DNA of 64,000 nucleotides from Caulobacteraceae bacterium (GTDB lineage Bacteria > Pseudomonadota > Alphaproteobacteria > Caulobacterales > Caulobacteraceae). The notes below the pieces were generated by a model, which was not told where the DNA came from, searched no databases, and saw nothing but the letters and a program-made list of their open reading frames with translations. The position numbers were made by a program, and so were the translations under genes. Positions 9,498-18,732 of this stretch are shown piece by piece. The stretch covers positions 1 through 64,000 of the forward strand of contig JANWHQ010000091.1 in assembly GCA_025450315.1 (NCBI GenBank). The letters run 5' to 3'. Numbering within the stretch: the first letter of the stretch is position 1; each line of letters starts with the position of its first letter.

Positions 9498-9512
9498 TTA
9501 ATCCGAGGTTAA
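9498..9512. promoter_or_regulatory. Putative CtrA box
   Basis: TTAATCCGAGGTTAA = exact TTAA-N7-TTAA. Confidence 0.6.
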
Positions 9513-9535
9513 CGCCCCCCCGTCCGGTTGACTCA

Positions 9536-9862
9536 TCAGCAACGGTGCGCGTGCGCGCCGATCTGGTGTCCGATGACCGCCCCGCCGCCGGCGCCCAGCA
9601 CCGTGCCCAGCCCGCGCGAGCCGCGGCCGGCCAGCTGGCTGCCGATGATCCCGCCGCCGATCGCGCCCAGCACCGTGCCGGTGTTGGCGGAGGCGTGGTG
9701 CTCGGCCCAGCAGTCGCGCGCGTAGGCGTGGCGATAGCCGGTCCGCACATAGTGATGACGATAATGATGGTGATGGCGCACATAGGCGGTCGCGGGGCTC
9801 GCGGCCGAGAACAGCATCGCCGCCGCGCCGAGCGCGCCGATGGCGGTCTTGAGATTGGTCAT
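9536..9862 (-). CDS. Glycine-zipper (2TM-like) outer-membrane/periplasmic protein
   Basis: Signal peptide; GTVLGAIGGGIIGSQLAGRGSRGLGTVLGAGGGAVIGHQIG. Confidence 0.85.
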   Translation of the reverse strand: MTNLKTAIGALGAAAMLFSAASPATAYVRHHHHYRHHYVRTGYRHAYARDCWAEHHASANTGTVLGAIGGGIIGSQLAGRGSRGLGTVLGAGGGAVIGHQIGAHAHRC

Positions 9863-9942
9863 TCTCTCCCTCCCTGGAGTTGGGGTCGACCTGCAACAAC
9901 CGCTGGGCCACAGTCGGGTTCCAGACGGACGAGAGTCGGCTC

Positions 9943-10674
9943 ATGGGCGAGGGATCTTCAGGCGCGGCGGCGACCTTCGTGCTGGTGCACGGCGCCTGGC
10001 ACGGCGGCTGGTGCTGGCGGCGGTTGGAAGACCTGCTGCGCGCCCGCGGCCACCGGGTCTTCTCACCCACCCTGACGGGCCTGGCGGACCGCTCGCACCT
10101 GGCGAGCTCGGGCGTGACGCTCTCGACCCATGTCGAGGACGTGGCGCGGCTGATCCGCTGGGAGGGGCTGACGGACGTGGTGCTCTGCGGCCACTCCTAT
10201 GGCGGCATGGTGGTCTCAGGCGTGGCCGAGGCGGCGCCGGCCGGTGCGATCGGCTCGATCGTCTTCCTGGACGCCTTCCTGCCGGCCGACGGACGCAGCC
10301 TGCTCGACTACACCACCTCGGCCGGCCGCGAGGGCGGGCCGATGGTCGAGGAGGGCGAGGCCACGGGCCTGGTCAGCCCGATCCCGGCGGAGGTGTTCGG
10401 CGTCAACGAGGCCGACCGCGCCTGGGTGGACGCCATGTGCACGAAGCAGCCCTACGCCACCTTGACGCAGGGCCTGAAGCTGACCGGCGCGCGCGAGCGG
10501 ATCGCCCGAAAGGCCTATGTGCTGGCCACGGGCTGGGCCAACGCCTCCTTTCCGGTGTTCGCCGAAAAGGTGAAGGGCCTTGCCGACTGGCGCTATTACG
10601 AGGTGGCGTGCGGTCACGACGTGATGCTCGATGCGCCCGAACGGCTGGCCGAGATCCTCGAGGAGTCGATTTGA
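9943..10674 (+). CDS. Alpha/beta-fold hydrolase
   Basis: FVLVHGAWHGGWCWRRLE, VVLCGHSYGGMV, CGHDVMLDAPERLAEIL. Confidence 0.88.
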   Translation: MGEGSSGAAATFVLVHGAWHGGWCWRRLEDLLRARGHRVFSPTLTGLADRSHLASSGVTLSTHVEDVARLIRWEGLTDVVLCGHSYGGMVVSGVAEAAPAGAIGSIVFLDAFLPADGRSLLDYTTSAGREGGPMVEEGEATGLVSPIPAEVFGVNEADRAWVDAMCTKQPYATLTQGLKLTGARERIARKAYVLATGWANASFPVFAEKVKGLADWRYYEVACGHDVMLDAPERLAEILEESI

Positions 10675-10782
10675 GGCGCAATAGCGGCCGAGCCCGCCTG
10701 AAATTTGCGGCTTTTGCCATTACATGATGCAGACGTCGGACTGCGGGGGCGCAGTCCCCAAGATCGGGATCCAACCGTGACC

Positions 10783-12336
10783 ATGAAGCAAACGTTCGTT
10801 TCCGGCTCCGTGGCCGGTGCTCTGGCGCTGGCGCTCTTGGCGGCCGGCGGCCTTTCGGCCTCGGCGCAGGCCCAGACCGCGGTCACTCGTCCGGCCTCCG
10901 CCGGCGCGCCCGCCGGAATTCCGGTCTCGTTCGCCGACATCGTCCAGCGCGTGGCGCCGGCGGTGGTGTCGATCGACGTCGAGGGCAAGGTCGATCCCAG
11001 CCACATCGCGTTCGGCGGCGCCTCGCCCTTCGGCGGCGGGGACGGAGACGACGAGGACGGCGACAGCGGGAGCCAGGACCAGGGCCAGGGCCAGGGCCAG
11101 GGCCTGCCCTTCGGCTTCTCCGTCCCGGGCGGGGTCCAGCCTCACAAGATGGAGGCCACCGGCTCGGGCTTCTTCATCTCGCCGGACGGCTACATCGTCA
11201 CCAACAACCACGTGGTCGAGGGCGCCGACAAGATCACCGTGCGCACCTCCGACGACCGGTCGCTGACCGCCACCCTGGTGGGCCGCGACTCCGCCACCGA
11301 CCTGGCGGTGATCAAGGTCGACGGCAAGGACTTCCCCTATGTGAACTTCGAGGACCGGGCCAAGCCGCGCGTCGGCGACTGGGTGGTCGCGGTCGGCAAT
11401 CCCTTCAACCTCGGCGGCACGGCCACGGCCGGCATCGTCTCGGCGCTGGGCCGCGGCGCGCCCATCTCGGGCACCAGCTATGTCGACTACATGCAGATCG
11501 ACGCCCCGATCAACCGGGGCAACTCCGGCGGACCGACCTTCGACATGGCCGGCCGCGTGGTCGGGGTGAACACCGCGATCTTCTCGCCCACCGGCGGCTC
11601 GGTCGGCATCGGCTTCGACATCCCCGCGGACGTCGCCGACCAGATCACCCGCCAGCTGATCAGCGGCGGCAAGGTGGTGCGCGGCTATATCGGCGCGACC
11701 GTCCAGGACGTGACGCCGGAGATCTCCGAGAGCCTCGGCCTGCACGGGCGCAAGGGGGCCATCGTCAGCGACCTGACCCCGGGCGGGCCCTCCGAGGCCG
11801 CCGGCGTCAAGCCGGGCGACGTGGTGCTGGCCCTCGACGGCCATGACGTCACCTCGGCCTCCGACCTTACCCGTCAGGTGGCGGTCATCCACGCCGGCGA
11901 GGTCATCCATCTGCAGGTGCGCCGCGACGGCAAGATCCAGGACCTCGACGTCAAGTCGGGCACGCGCCCGTCCGACGCCATCCTGGCCAAGAACGAATAC
12001 AAGGTTCCCGGTCAGGGCGCCGAGCAGGACATCCCCCGCGTTCTGGGCATGCGGCTGGTCCCGCGCACGGACGGCGGCGGCCTCACCGTCCAGGGCGTGT
12101 CCCAGAGCTCCGACGCCGGCGAAAAGGGCGTGCGGCAGGGCGATGTGATCCTGCGCGCGGGCGACCGGAAGACCAATACCGTGGCCGACCTCGCCGGCGC
12201 GGTGGCCGAGGCCCGCCAGGCCGGACGCGAGAACGTGCTGCTGATGATCTCCCACGCCGGCCGCCAGGTCTTCGTGCCGATCAAGCTCGCGGCGGCCAAG
12301 GATCTGGGCAAGGACGCCGACAAGGCCGAGGGCTGA
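10783..12336 (+). CDS. Do/DegP (HtrA) family serine endopeptidase, two PDZ domains
   Basis: GSGFFISPDGYIVTNNHVVEGA, DLAVIKVD, PINRGNSGGPTF; PDZ repeats. Confidence 0.95.
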   Translation: MKQTFVSGSVAGALALALLAAGGLSASAQAQTAVTRPASAGAPAGIPVSFADIVQRVAPAVVSIDVEGKVDPSHIAFGGASPFGGGDGDDEDGDSGSQDQGQGQGQGLPFGFSVPGGVQPHKMEATGSGFFISPDGYIVTNNHVVEGADKITVRTSDDRSLTATLVGRDSATDLAVIKVDGKDFPYVNFEDRAKPRVGDWVVAVGNPFNLGGTATAGIVSALGRGAPISGTSYVDYMQIDAPINRGNSGGPTFDMAGRVVGVNTAIFSPTGGSVGIGFDIPADVADQITRQLISGGKVVRGYIGATVQDVTPEISESLGLHGRKGAIVSDLTPGGPSEAAGVKPGDVVLALDGHDVTSASDLTRQVAVIHAGEVIHLQVRRDGKIQDLDVKSGTRPSDAILAKNEYKVPGQGAEQDIPRVLGMRLVPRTDGGGLTVQGVSQSSDAGEKGVRQGDVILRAGDRKTNTVADLAGAVAEARQAGRENVLLMISHAGRQVFVPIKLAAAKDLGKDADKAEG

Positions 12337-12361
12337 TCGCCTAGATCTCTCCTCCCTGCAG

Positions 12362-12396
12362 CTCCGCCGCGCCCGGCCGCGCGGCGGAGTTTTGCT
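12362..12396 (+). terminator. Rho-independent terminator after htrA/degP-like gene
   Basis: CTCCGCCGCG...CGCGGCGGAG followed by TTTTGCT. Confidence 0.75.
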
Positions 12397-12485
12397 GTGC
12401 GCGACCGCGGTTCGTGTCGGCGCCGAAATGCGTCGGCCCCAATCGCGGTCTGGAAGAAGCAGACCACATGCTGGGGTCCGAACTC

Positions 12486-12950
12486 ATGTCCAGGCGCATC
12501 CTTCTCCCGTTGATCCTCGCCCTCCTGGCGGCCGGCGCGGCCCAGGCCCAGTACGGCGGCGGCGGCATGGGCGGAGGCATGGGAGGCGGAATGGGCGGCG
12601 GAATGGGCGGCGGCGGCCATCGTGGCGGTGGGCGCCGTCAGGCGCCCGATCCGCCGGCCCCGGCGCCGGATCCAGACGAGGCGAGGCCCTCGAGTCATAT
12701 GGCCGCGCTCGACAAGGTTCAGATCACCGGCGTGATCACCCGCCTCGACCCGCAGAACGGGCGGGTGACCATTTCCTACGACGAGGTCGACGCCCTGAAC
12801 TGGCCGGCCGGGACCACGCCCTTCCTGGTGGAGAAGCCGGAGCTGCTGAGGGGCCTGAGCGTGGGCGAGAAGGTCCGCTTCCACCTCGAGAGCCAGCAGA
12901 TTTCCTCGATCGGGCCTATTGGTCCGTCTGCGTCGCCAGGAACGCAATGA
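12486..12950 (+). CDS. Secreted Gly/Met-repeat protein, hypothetical
   Basis: Signal peptide MSRRILLPLILALLAAGAAQAQ then (GGGM)n repeats and a conserved-looking C-terminal domain. Confidence 0.7.
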   Translation: MSRRILLPLILALLAAGAAQAQYGGGGMGGGMGGGMGGGMGGGGHRGGGRRQAPDPPAPAPDPDEARPSSHMAALDKVQITGVITRLDPQNGRVTISYDEVDALNWPAGTTPFLVEKPELLRGLSVGEKVRFHLESQQISSIGPIGPSASPGTQ

Positions 12951-13416
12951 CGTCCAGCCGGTCCTGAGGGTTCTTCAGGCCCTGGAAGGTCATCTTGGTC
13001 TGGGGCGCCAGCGAGCGCGGATCGGTCAGCCACTTGTCCAGCGTCGGCGCATCCAGCGTCAGGTCGGCGTTCTTGAAGTCGTCGGAGAACTCGAAGCCCG
13101 GGGTCTGGGCCGCCTTGTGGCCGAACACGCCATAGAGGTTGGGACCGGTCAGGTTCGGCGCGCCCTTGGCGATGGAATGGCATGAGCGGCACTGCGCGAA
13201 CTTGGCCTCGCCCGCCACCGGGTCGCCGGTGTTGAACGGGGCGGGCAGGGCGGCGACGATCGCCTTCTGCGCCGGGGTCTCGCTGGCCGGCGGCGCCGAG
13301 GAGAGATCGAGTGGCGCGGAGGAGGGCATCACCGCCTCCTGGCTGCCGCCCTTGCCGCAGCCTGCCAGCAAGGCGACCGATCCCACGATCGCCAGACCCG
13401 CCAACACCAGACGCAT
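12916..13416 (-). CDS. Class I c-type cytochrome, lipoprotein signal
   Basis: LLAGC lipobox; FAQCRSCHSIAKGAPNLTGPNLYGVFG; TKMTFQGLKNPQDRLDVIAFL. Confidence 0.92.
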   Translation of the reverse strand: MRLVLAGLAIVGSVALLAGCGKGGSQEAVMPSSAPLDLSSAPPASETPAQKAIVAALPAPFNTGDPVAGEAKFAQCRSCHSIAKGAPNLTGPNLYGVFGHKAAQTPGFEFSDDFKNADLTLDAPTLDKWLTDPRSLAPQTKMTFQGLKNPQDRLDVIAFLATQTDQ

Positions 13417-13631
13417 GTCGCTTCCTCGCTCCTGAACCCGGCCCTGCCGGACGCGGCGCAAGCTAGCGTCCGCGAGGCAAGATGCAATGGCTGGGCCGTG
13501 CGGGAGTCGCGTCCGCGGCGAACTTCGGATTCACCCCACTAGCGACAGGGCCCCTGATTTGGACTAGGCTGCAAGCGCCCGAGCTGACACGGCTTTGGGC
13601 GCTGAATTCATCCAAAGTCTCAGGAAACCCC

Positions 13632-15044
13632 ATGACCGACTTCAAATTGCTCATCAATGGGCGGCTGGTGCCAGGCGCGTCGACCATGGATGTGCTGAAC
13701 CCGGCGACCGAAGAGGTGGTTGCGGCTTGCCCGACCGCCAGCGAGGCGCAGTTGAACGAGGCGGTGGCCGCCGCCAAGGCTGCCTTCCCGGCCTGGTCCA
13801 AGCGTCCGCTGAAGGAGCGCGCCGAGCTCCTCAACAAGCTGGCCGCGGCCATGATGGCCCGCCAGGAGGAGTTCGCCCGTCTGCTCACCCAGGAGCAAGG
13901 CAAGCCCCTGCCGATGGCGATGTGGGAAGTGGGCGGCACCGCCGCCGGCCTGCAGTACTTCGCCTCGCTGGACCTGCCCGAGAAGGTGATCAAGGACGAC
14001 GCCGACTCCAAGATCATCATGCAGCACGCCCCGCTGGGCGTGGTGGCCGCGATCACGCCGTGGAACTTCCCGCTGATCCTGCTGTCGATCAAGGTCGGGC
14101 CGGGCCTCCTGGCCGGCAACACCATGATCTGCAAGCCGGCGCCGACCACGCCCCTGACGACCCTCTTGTTCGGCGAGCTCTGCGCCGAGATCTTCCCGCC
14201 GGGCGTGATCAACGTCATCGCCGACAAGAACGACCTGGGCGCCGCCATCACCGCCCACCCCGACATCGCCAAGGTGGCCTTCACCGGATCGACCGCGACC
14301 GGCAAGAAGGTGATGGCCTCGGCGGCCTCGTCGCTGAAGCGGATCACGCTGGAGCTGGGCGGCAACGACGCGGCCATCGTGCTGGACGACGTCGATCCCA
14401 AGGAAGTGGCCCCCAAGATCTTCGGGGGCGCCACCATGAACTCCGGTCAGGTCTGCCTGGCCATCAAGCGGGTCTACGCGCCCCAGAGCATGTACGACGA
14501 GCTGTGCGACGAGCTGGCCAAGCTGGCCAATGAAGCGGTGATGGGCGACGGCCTGGAGCAGGGGACCCAGCTTGGGCCCATCCAGAACAAGATGCAGTAC
14601 GAGAAGGTGAAGGAGTTCATCGAGGACGGGCGCAAGAACGGCAAGATCATCGCCGGCGGCGACCTGCCCGAGGGCAAGGGCTACTTCATCCCGCCGACCA
14701 TCGTGCGCGATATCCCGCACGACGCTCGGCTGGTCCGTGAGGAGCAGTTCGGCCCGGTGCTGCCGATCCTGGCCTACACCGACCTGGACCAGGCGATCGC
14801 CGAGGCCAACGACAGCGAGTACGGCCTGGGCGGCACCGTCTGGACCAACGACCTGGACCGCGGCAAGGAAGTCGCCTCCCAGATCATGTCGGGCACCATC
14901 TGGGTGAACAAGCACCTGGACCTGCCGTTCGACGTGCCGTTCGGCGGCGCCAAGCAATCGGGTCTCGGGGTGGAATACGGCCAGGAAGGCCTGGAAGAGT
15001 TCACCCAGCAGAAGACCATCAACATGGCCAAGGACCCCCTCTGA
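13632..15044 (+). CDS. Aldehyde dehydrogenase family protein
   Basis: ITPWNFPL, FTGSTATGKKVM, LELGGNDAAIV, NSGQVCLAIKRVY. Confidence 0.94.
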   Translation: MTDFKLLINGRLVPGASTMDVLNPATEEVVAACPTASEAQLNEAVAAAKAAFPAWSKRPLKERAELLNKLAAAMMARQEEFARLLTQEQGKPLPMAMWEVGGTAAGLQYFASLDLPEKVIKDDADSKIIMQHAPLGVVAAITPWNFPLILLSIKVGPGLLAGNTMICKPAPTTPLTTLLFGELCAEIFPPGVINVIADKNDLGAAITAHPDIAKVAFTGSTATGKKVMASAASSLKRITLELGGNDAAIVLDDVDPKEVAPKIFGGATMNSGQVCLAIKRVYAPQSMYDELCDELAKLANEAVMGDGLEQGTQLGPIQNKMQYEKVKEFIEDGRKNGKIIAGGDLPEGKGYFIPPTIVRDIPHDARLVREEQFGPVLPILAYTDLDQAIAEANDSEYGLGGTVWTNDLDRGKEVASQIMSGTIWVNKHLDLPFDVPFGGAKQSGLGVEYGQEGLEEFTQQKTINMAKDPL

Positions 15045-15073
15045 GCGACGGCTGCAACCTGACCATTTGACGG

Positions 15074-15109
15074 CCGGCGGCGAGGGCGACCTCGCCGCCG
15101 GTCTGTTTT
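15074..15109 (+). terminator. Rho-independent terminator after aldehyde dehydrogenase
   Basis: Perfect 12-bp stem CCGGCGGCGAGG-GCGA-CCTCGCCGCCGG then TCTGTTTT. Confidence 0.8.
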
Positions 15110-15145
15110 CGGGGGTCCGTCGCCGGCGCAGTGCGCGCGGGGAGA

Positions 15146-15319
15146 TCAGCCTTCGGCCGGCTTCTCGGCAATGATGATGGGCCGAGGGACGGGGAGGTCG
15201 TCCAGGCTCCGGCCCGATGGCGGGAAGAACCGCCAGTAGAGCCCGGCAAGGGCGGCCATGGGCAGTCCCAGCATCGCCAGGAGCAGCGTCGGCCCGATCG
15301 TTCCCGAACCGCGCGCCAT
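15146..15319 (-). CDS. Small membrane protein (57 aa), absent from supplied ORF track
   Basis: Manual translation MARGSGTIGPTLLLAMLGLPMAALAGLYWRFFPPSGRSLDDLPVPRPIIIAEKPAEG*. Confidence 0.5.
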   Translation of the reverse strand: MARGSGTIGPTLLLAMLGLPMAALAGLYWRFFPPSGRSLDDLPVPRPIIIAEKPAEG

Positions 15320-15321
15320 GG

Positions 15322-15471
15322 CTAGAGCCCCAAGATCGCCACGACGCTGATCGCGCCGGCGACTGCCGTGACCGTCAGCGCACCCGCCAGCAACACCAGA
15401 TCGATGTTGGTGAACCGGGCCTCCCTGAGGCGGCCGAATGGGCGCCGAGAGCCTCCCGCACGAACCGCCAC
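15322..15471 (-). CDS. Small membrane protein (49 aa, GTG start), absent from supplied ORF track
   Basis: Manual translation VAVRAGGSRRPFGRLREARFTNIDLVLLAGALTVTAVAGAISVVAILGL*; stop abuts the next small ORF. Confidence 0.35.
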   Translation of the reverse strand: MAVRAGGSRRPFGRLREARFTNIDLVLLAGALTVTAVAGAISVVAILGL

Positions 15472-15726
15472 GACTCCCCCCGCGCGCCGAGTTGTTTCAG
15501 GAATGTTGCAGACTATTTCGATACTGTCATGAGAATTTCAGCCGGCGGCAAGAAGCTTAACGCCGCCCGTCCCGCAGGGCCAGAGGCGGTCTCGTCGCGT
15601 TCCCGGTCAGGCCGCCGTCTGGTCCAGTCGCCGATCGCGCCGGCCGCGGCGGGGATTCGCGACGACCCTGAAACATGGCGAACAGAAAGCAGCGTTATGT
15701 ATTCGCCGTTCCTAGGGAGGACTCAC

Positions 15727-15996
15727 ATGCGTACCATTCTGCTTCTCGCGGTCGCGACCTTCGCGGCCGGCGCGGCATTCGCCCAGGAAGGCGGCCCACC
15801 GCCCGGCGGCGGCCCATCGCCGGAGATGCGCGCCCTGTTCCAGCAGGTCCGCGAGGCCTGCGCCAACGACATGAAGACCCTGTGCGCCGACAAGACCGGC
15901 CGCGAGGCGATGATGTGCATGCGCCAGAACGCCGACAAGGCGAGCCCGGCCTGCAAGGACGCCATGAGCAAGCTGCCGCCTCCGCGCCAGCCATAG
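15727..15996 (+). CDS. Secreted cysteine-containing small protein
   Basis: Signal peptide MRTILLLAVATFAAGAAFAQ; CANDMKTLCADKTGREAMMCMRQNADKASPACKDAM. Confidence 0.75.
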   Translation: MRTILLLAVATFAAGAAFAQEGGPPPGGGPSPEMRALFQQVREACANDMKTLCADKTGREAMMCMRQNADKASPACKDAMSKLPPPRQP

Positions 15997-16069
15997 GGCT
16001 CGGTCCGCGAGGGGCGGCGGCCGAGCGCCTGCCGCCCCTCGCGGGCGCCTTCCCAGATTGGACAGGCCG

Positions 16070-17086
16070 CTAGGCCGCGGCCTGTTTCAGCCCCGGGATG
16101 ACCTGGGCCGCGAACAACTCCAGCGAGCGCAGGGCGTCCTCGTAGGCCAGCGAGCCGAAGATCATGTGGCCGAGCACGCCGTTGGCGCCGGCCGCCGCCG
16201 TGTCCGCCGCCAGGGCGTCACGCACGGTGGCGGGCGAGCCCACGATGCTGAAGCCTGCGGCCATGTGCGCCTCCAGGGTCTCGGGATAGGGGAACGGGAA
16301 GGGCACGCCCTTCTGGTCCCAGAGCCAGGAGAAGGAGTTGCGCCACTTCAGGTAGGCCGGCCCGGCGATCTTCAGGGCCTGGGCGTCGGTGTCGGCGACC
16401 ACGATGTGCCGGTTCAAGCCCAACACGGGCAGATCCGAGGCCTTGCGGCCGAGCTTGTCCCACTCCTCGCGATAGCGGTCGAACGGCCGTTTGGCGACGG
16501 CCGCGCCCATCATCGAGACGGCGTTGACCTCGTTCTGAGCGCACCAGACCGCCGACTCCGGGCTCGACAGACCGTACCAGAAGGGCGGGCGCGGCCTCTG
16601 GTAGGGCTTCAGCACCATCGGGAACTTGTCGACGGCGTAGTACTGGCCCCGGTAGTCGACCATGTCCTGCGACAGGGCCTGGGTCAGGATCTCCAGCGCC
16701 TCGCGATAGCGCTCGGGCACGGTGCCCGGATCGATGTCGTAGATCTTCTGCTCGATCCACACCGCGCCCCGGCCCAGGCCCACCTGCAGGCGCCCGCGGC
16801 TCATCTGGTCGAGCATGCAGATCTCCTCGGCCAGCCGCATCGGGTGATAGAGGGCCGGCAGATAGACCAGCGGGCCGAACTTCAGCCTCTGGGTGCGCTG
16901 GGCGACGGCGGAGAGGAAGACGCTCGGCGAAGGCGCCAAGCCCAGGTTCGTGCCGTGGTGTTCGGCTGTGTGGTAGGAGTCGAAGCCCAGGCGGTCCAGG
17001 GCCTCGATCAGCCTCAGGCGGGTCTCGTAATGCTCGGCCTGGGGCAGGCCGGAATCGTCCACGTGGTCGAATACGCCGAACTTCAT
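16070..17086 (-). CDS. LLM-class flavin-dependent oxidoreductase
   Basis: MKFGVFDHVDDSG..., GFDSYHTAEHHGT, LDQMSRGRLQVGLGRG. Confidence 0.92.
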   Translation of the reverse strand: MKFGVFDHVDDSGLPQAEHYETRLRLIEALDRLGFDSYHTAEHHGTNLGLAPSPSVFLSAVAQRTQRLKFGPLVYLPALYHPMRLAEEICMLDQMSRGRLQVGLGRGAVWIEQKIYDIDPGTVPERYREALEILTQALSQDMVDYRGQYYAVDKFPMVLKPYQRPRPPFWYGLSSPESAVWCAQNEVNAVSMMGAAVAKRPFDRYREEWDKLGRKASDLPVLGLNRHIVVADTDAQALKIAGPAYLKWRNSFSWLWDQKGVPFPFPYPETLEAHMAAGFSIVGSPATVRDALAADTAAAGANGVLGHMIFGSLAYEDALRSLELFAAQVIPGLKQAAA

Positions 17087-17178
17087 CTTCTGGGTTCCTC
17101 CCGGCTGGCGGCATTGACCATGCGCGGCGGGAGGGAGGCAAGCATCAGGGAGCCCGAATTTCGCCCTGTGCGACGGGG

Positions 17179-18732
17179 TCAGGGCAGGTCGAACCTCACG
17201 CCCTGGGCCAGGGGCAGGGCGCCGGAGAAGTTCACGGTGTTGGTGGCCCTGCGCATATAGGCCTTCCACGAGTCCGACCCGGCCTCGCGTCCGCCGCCGG
17301 TCTCCTTCTCGCCGCCGAAGGCCCCGCCGATCTCCGCGCCCGAGGGGCCGATGTTGACGTTGGTGATGCCGCAGTCCGAGCCCGAGGCCGACATGAACCG
17401 CTCCGCTTCGCGAAGGTCGCCCGTGAAGATCGACGACGACAGTCCCTGGCCCACGGCGTTGTTGAGGGCGATGGCCTCGTCCAGTTCGCCATAGCGCATG
17501 ACGTAGAGGATCGGCGCGAAGGTCTCGCGGCGCACCACCTCGGCCTGGCCGGGCATGCGGACCAGGGCCGGGCGCGCATAGGCGCCGCCGCTCACCTGGA
17601 CGACCTCGCCGCCGAACACCTCTCCGCCCGCGGCTTCGGCCTCGGCGAGGGCCCGCTGCATGGCCTGCGACGCCGACGCATCGATCAACGGGCCGACCAG
17701 GGTCGAGGTTTGGCGCGGGTCGCCGACGGTCACCGAGGCGTAGGCGGCCTTCAAGGCCTCGAACAGTCTCTCTTCGACGCTCTCATGCACGATCAGCCGG
17801 CGCAGGCTGGTGCAGCGCTGGCCGGCCGTCCCCATGGCCGCGAAGGCCGCGGCCCGCAGGGTCAGGTCGAGGTCGGCCGACGGACAGACGACGGCGGCGT
17901 TGTTGCCGCCCAGCTCCAGCAGCGCGCGGGCGAAGCGGGCGGCCAGCCTGGGGCCCACCGCCCGGCCCATGGCCGTCGAACCGGTGGCCGAGACCAGCGG
18001 GACCTTGGGATGCTCCACCAGCGCCTCGCCGGCCTCCCGGCCCCCGATCAGCACCGCGCAGAGACCTGCCGGCGCATCGCCGAAGCGGGCGGCGGCGCGC
18101 GCGAACAGGGCCTGGACCGCCAGGGCGGTGAGCGGGGTCTTCTCCGAGGGCTTCCAGACCACCGGATCGCCGCAGACCAGGGCGAGGGCCGCATTCCACG
18201 ACCAGACCGCGACGGGGAAGTTGAAGGCGCTGATCACGCCCGCCACCCCCAGCGGCATCCAGGTCTCCATCATCCGGTGGCCGGGCCGCTCGGTGGCCAG
18301 GGTCAGGCCGAACAGCTGGCGCGACAGGCCCGTGGCGTAGTCGCAGATGTCGATCATTTCCTGGACTTCGCCCAGGCCCTCCGAGGCGATCTTGCCGGCC
18401 TCCAGGGTCACCAGCCGGCCGAGGTCGGCCTTGGCCGCGCGCAGCTCCTCGCCCAGCAGCCGCACCAGCTCGCCCCGCCGGGGCGGCGGGACCTCGCGCC
18501 AGGCCAGGAAGGCGGCGTGGGCCCGTTCGATGGCGGCGTCCGCCTCGGCGCGCGAGGCGGCCGTGAGCTCAAGGATGGTCTCGCCGGTGATCGGCGAGCG
18601 GGCGGCGAGATCCGGGCCGGCCGCAGCCTGCAGGTCGACGCCCAGGCGCTGCAGGATGGCCAGGGCCTCCTCGCGGACGGGGGTCAGTGCGGCGGCCTGG
18701 GTGGATCGGTCCATGGTCTCGGCGAGGCTCAT
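17179..18732 (-). CDS. Aldehyde dehydrogenase, alpha-aminoadipate-semialdehyde dehydrogenase (ALDH7)-like
   Basis: VISAFNFPVAVWSWNAALALVCGDPVVWKPSEKTPLTA, LLELGGNNAAVV, AGQRCTSLRRLIVHESV. Confidence 0.9.
   Translation of the reverse strand: MSLAETMDRSTQAAALTPVREEALAILQRLGVDLQAAAGPDLAARSPITGETILELTAASRAEADAAIERAHAAFLAWREVPPPRRGELVRLLGEELRAAKADLGRLVTLEAGKIASEGLGEVQEMIDICDYATGLSRQLFGLTLATERPGHRMMETWMPLGVAGVISAFNFPVAVWSWNAALALVCGDPVVWKPSEKTPLTALAVQALFARAAARFGDAPAGLCAVLIGGREAGEALVEHPKVPLVSATGSTAMGRAVGPRLAARFARALLELGGNNAAVVCPSADLDLTLRAAAFAAMGTAGQRCTSLRRLIVHESVEERLFEALKAAYASVTVGDPRQTSTLVGPLIDASASQAMQRALAEAEAAGGEVFGGEVVQVSGGAYARPALVRMPGQAEVVRRETFAPILYVMRYGELDEAIALNNAVGQGLSSSIFTGDLREAERFMSASGSDCGITNVNIGPSGAEIGGAFGGEKETGGGREAGSDSWKAYMRRATNTVNFSGALPLAQGVRFDLP

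Noticed and set aside
11071-11103. Tandem ccagggccagggccagggcc repeat in the HtrA gene
   Set aside because: Encodes a short QGQGQGQG linker in a variable loop of HtrA proteases; unlikely to be a separate element.
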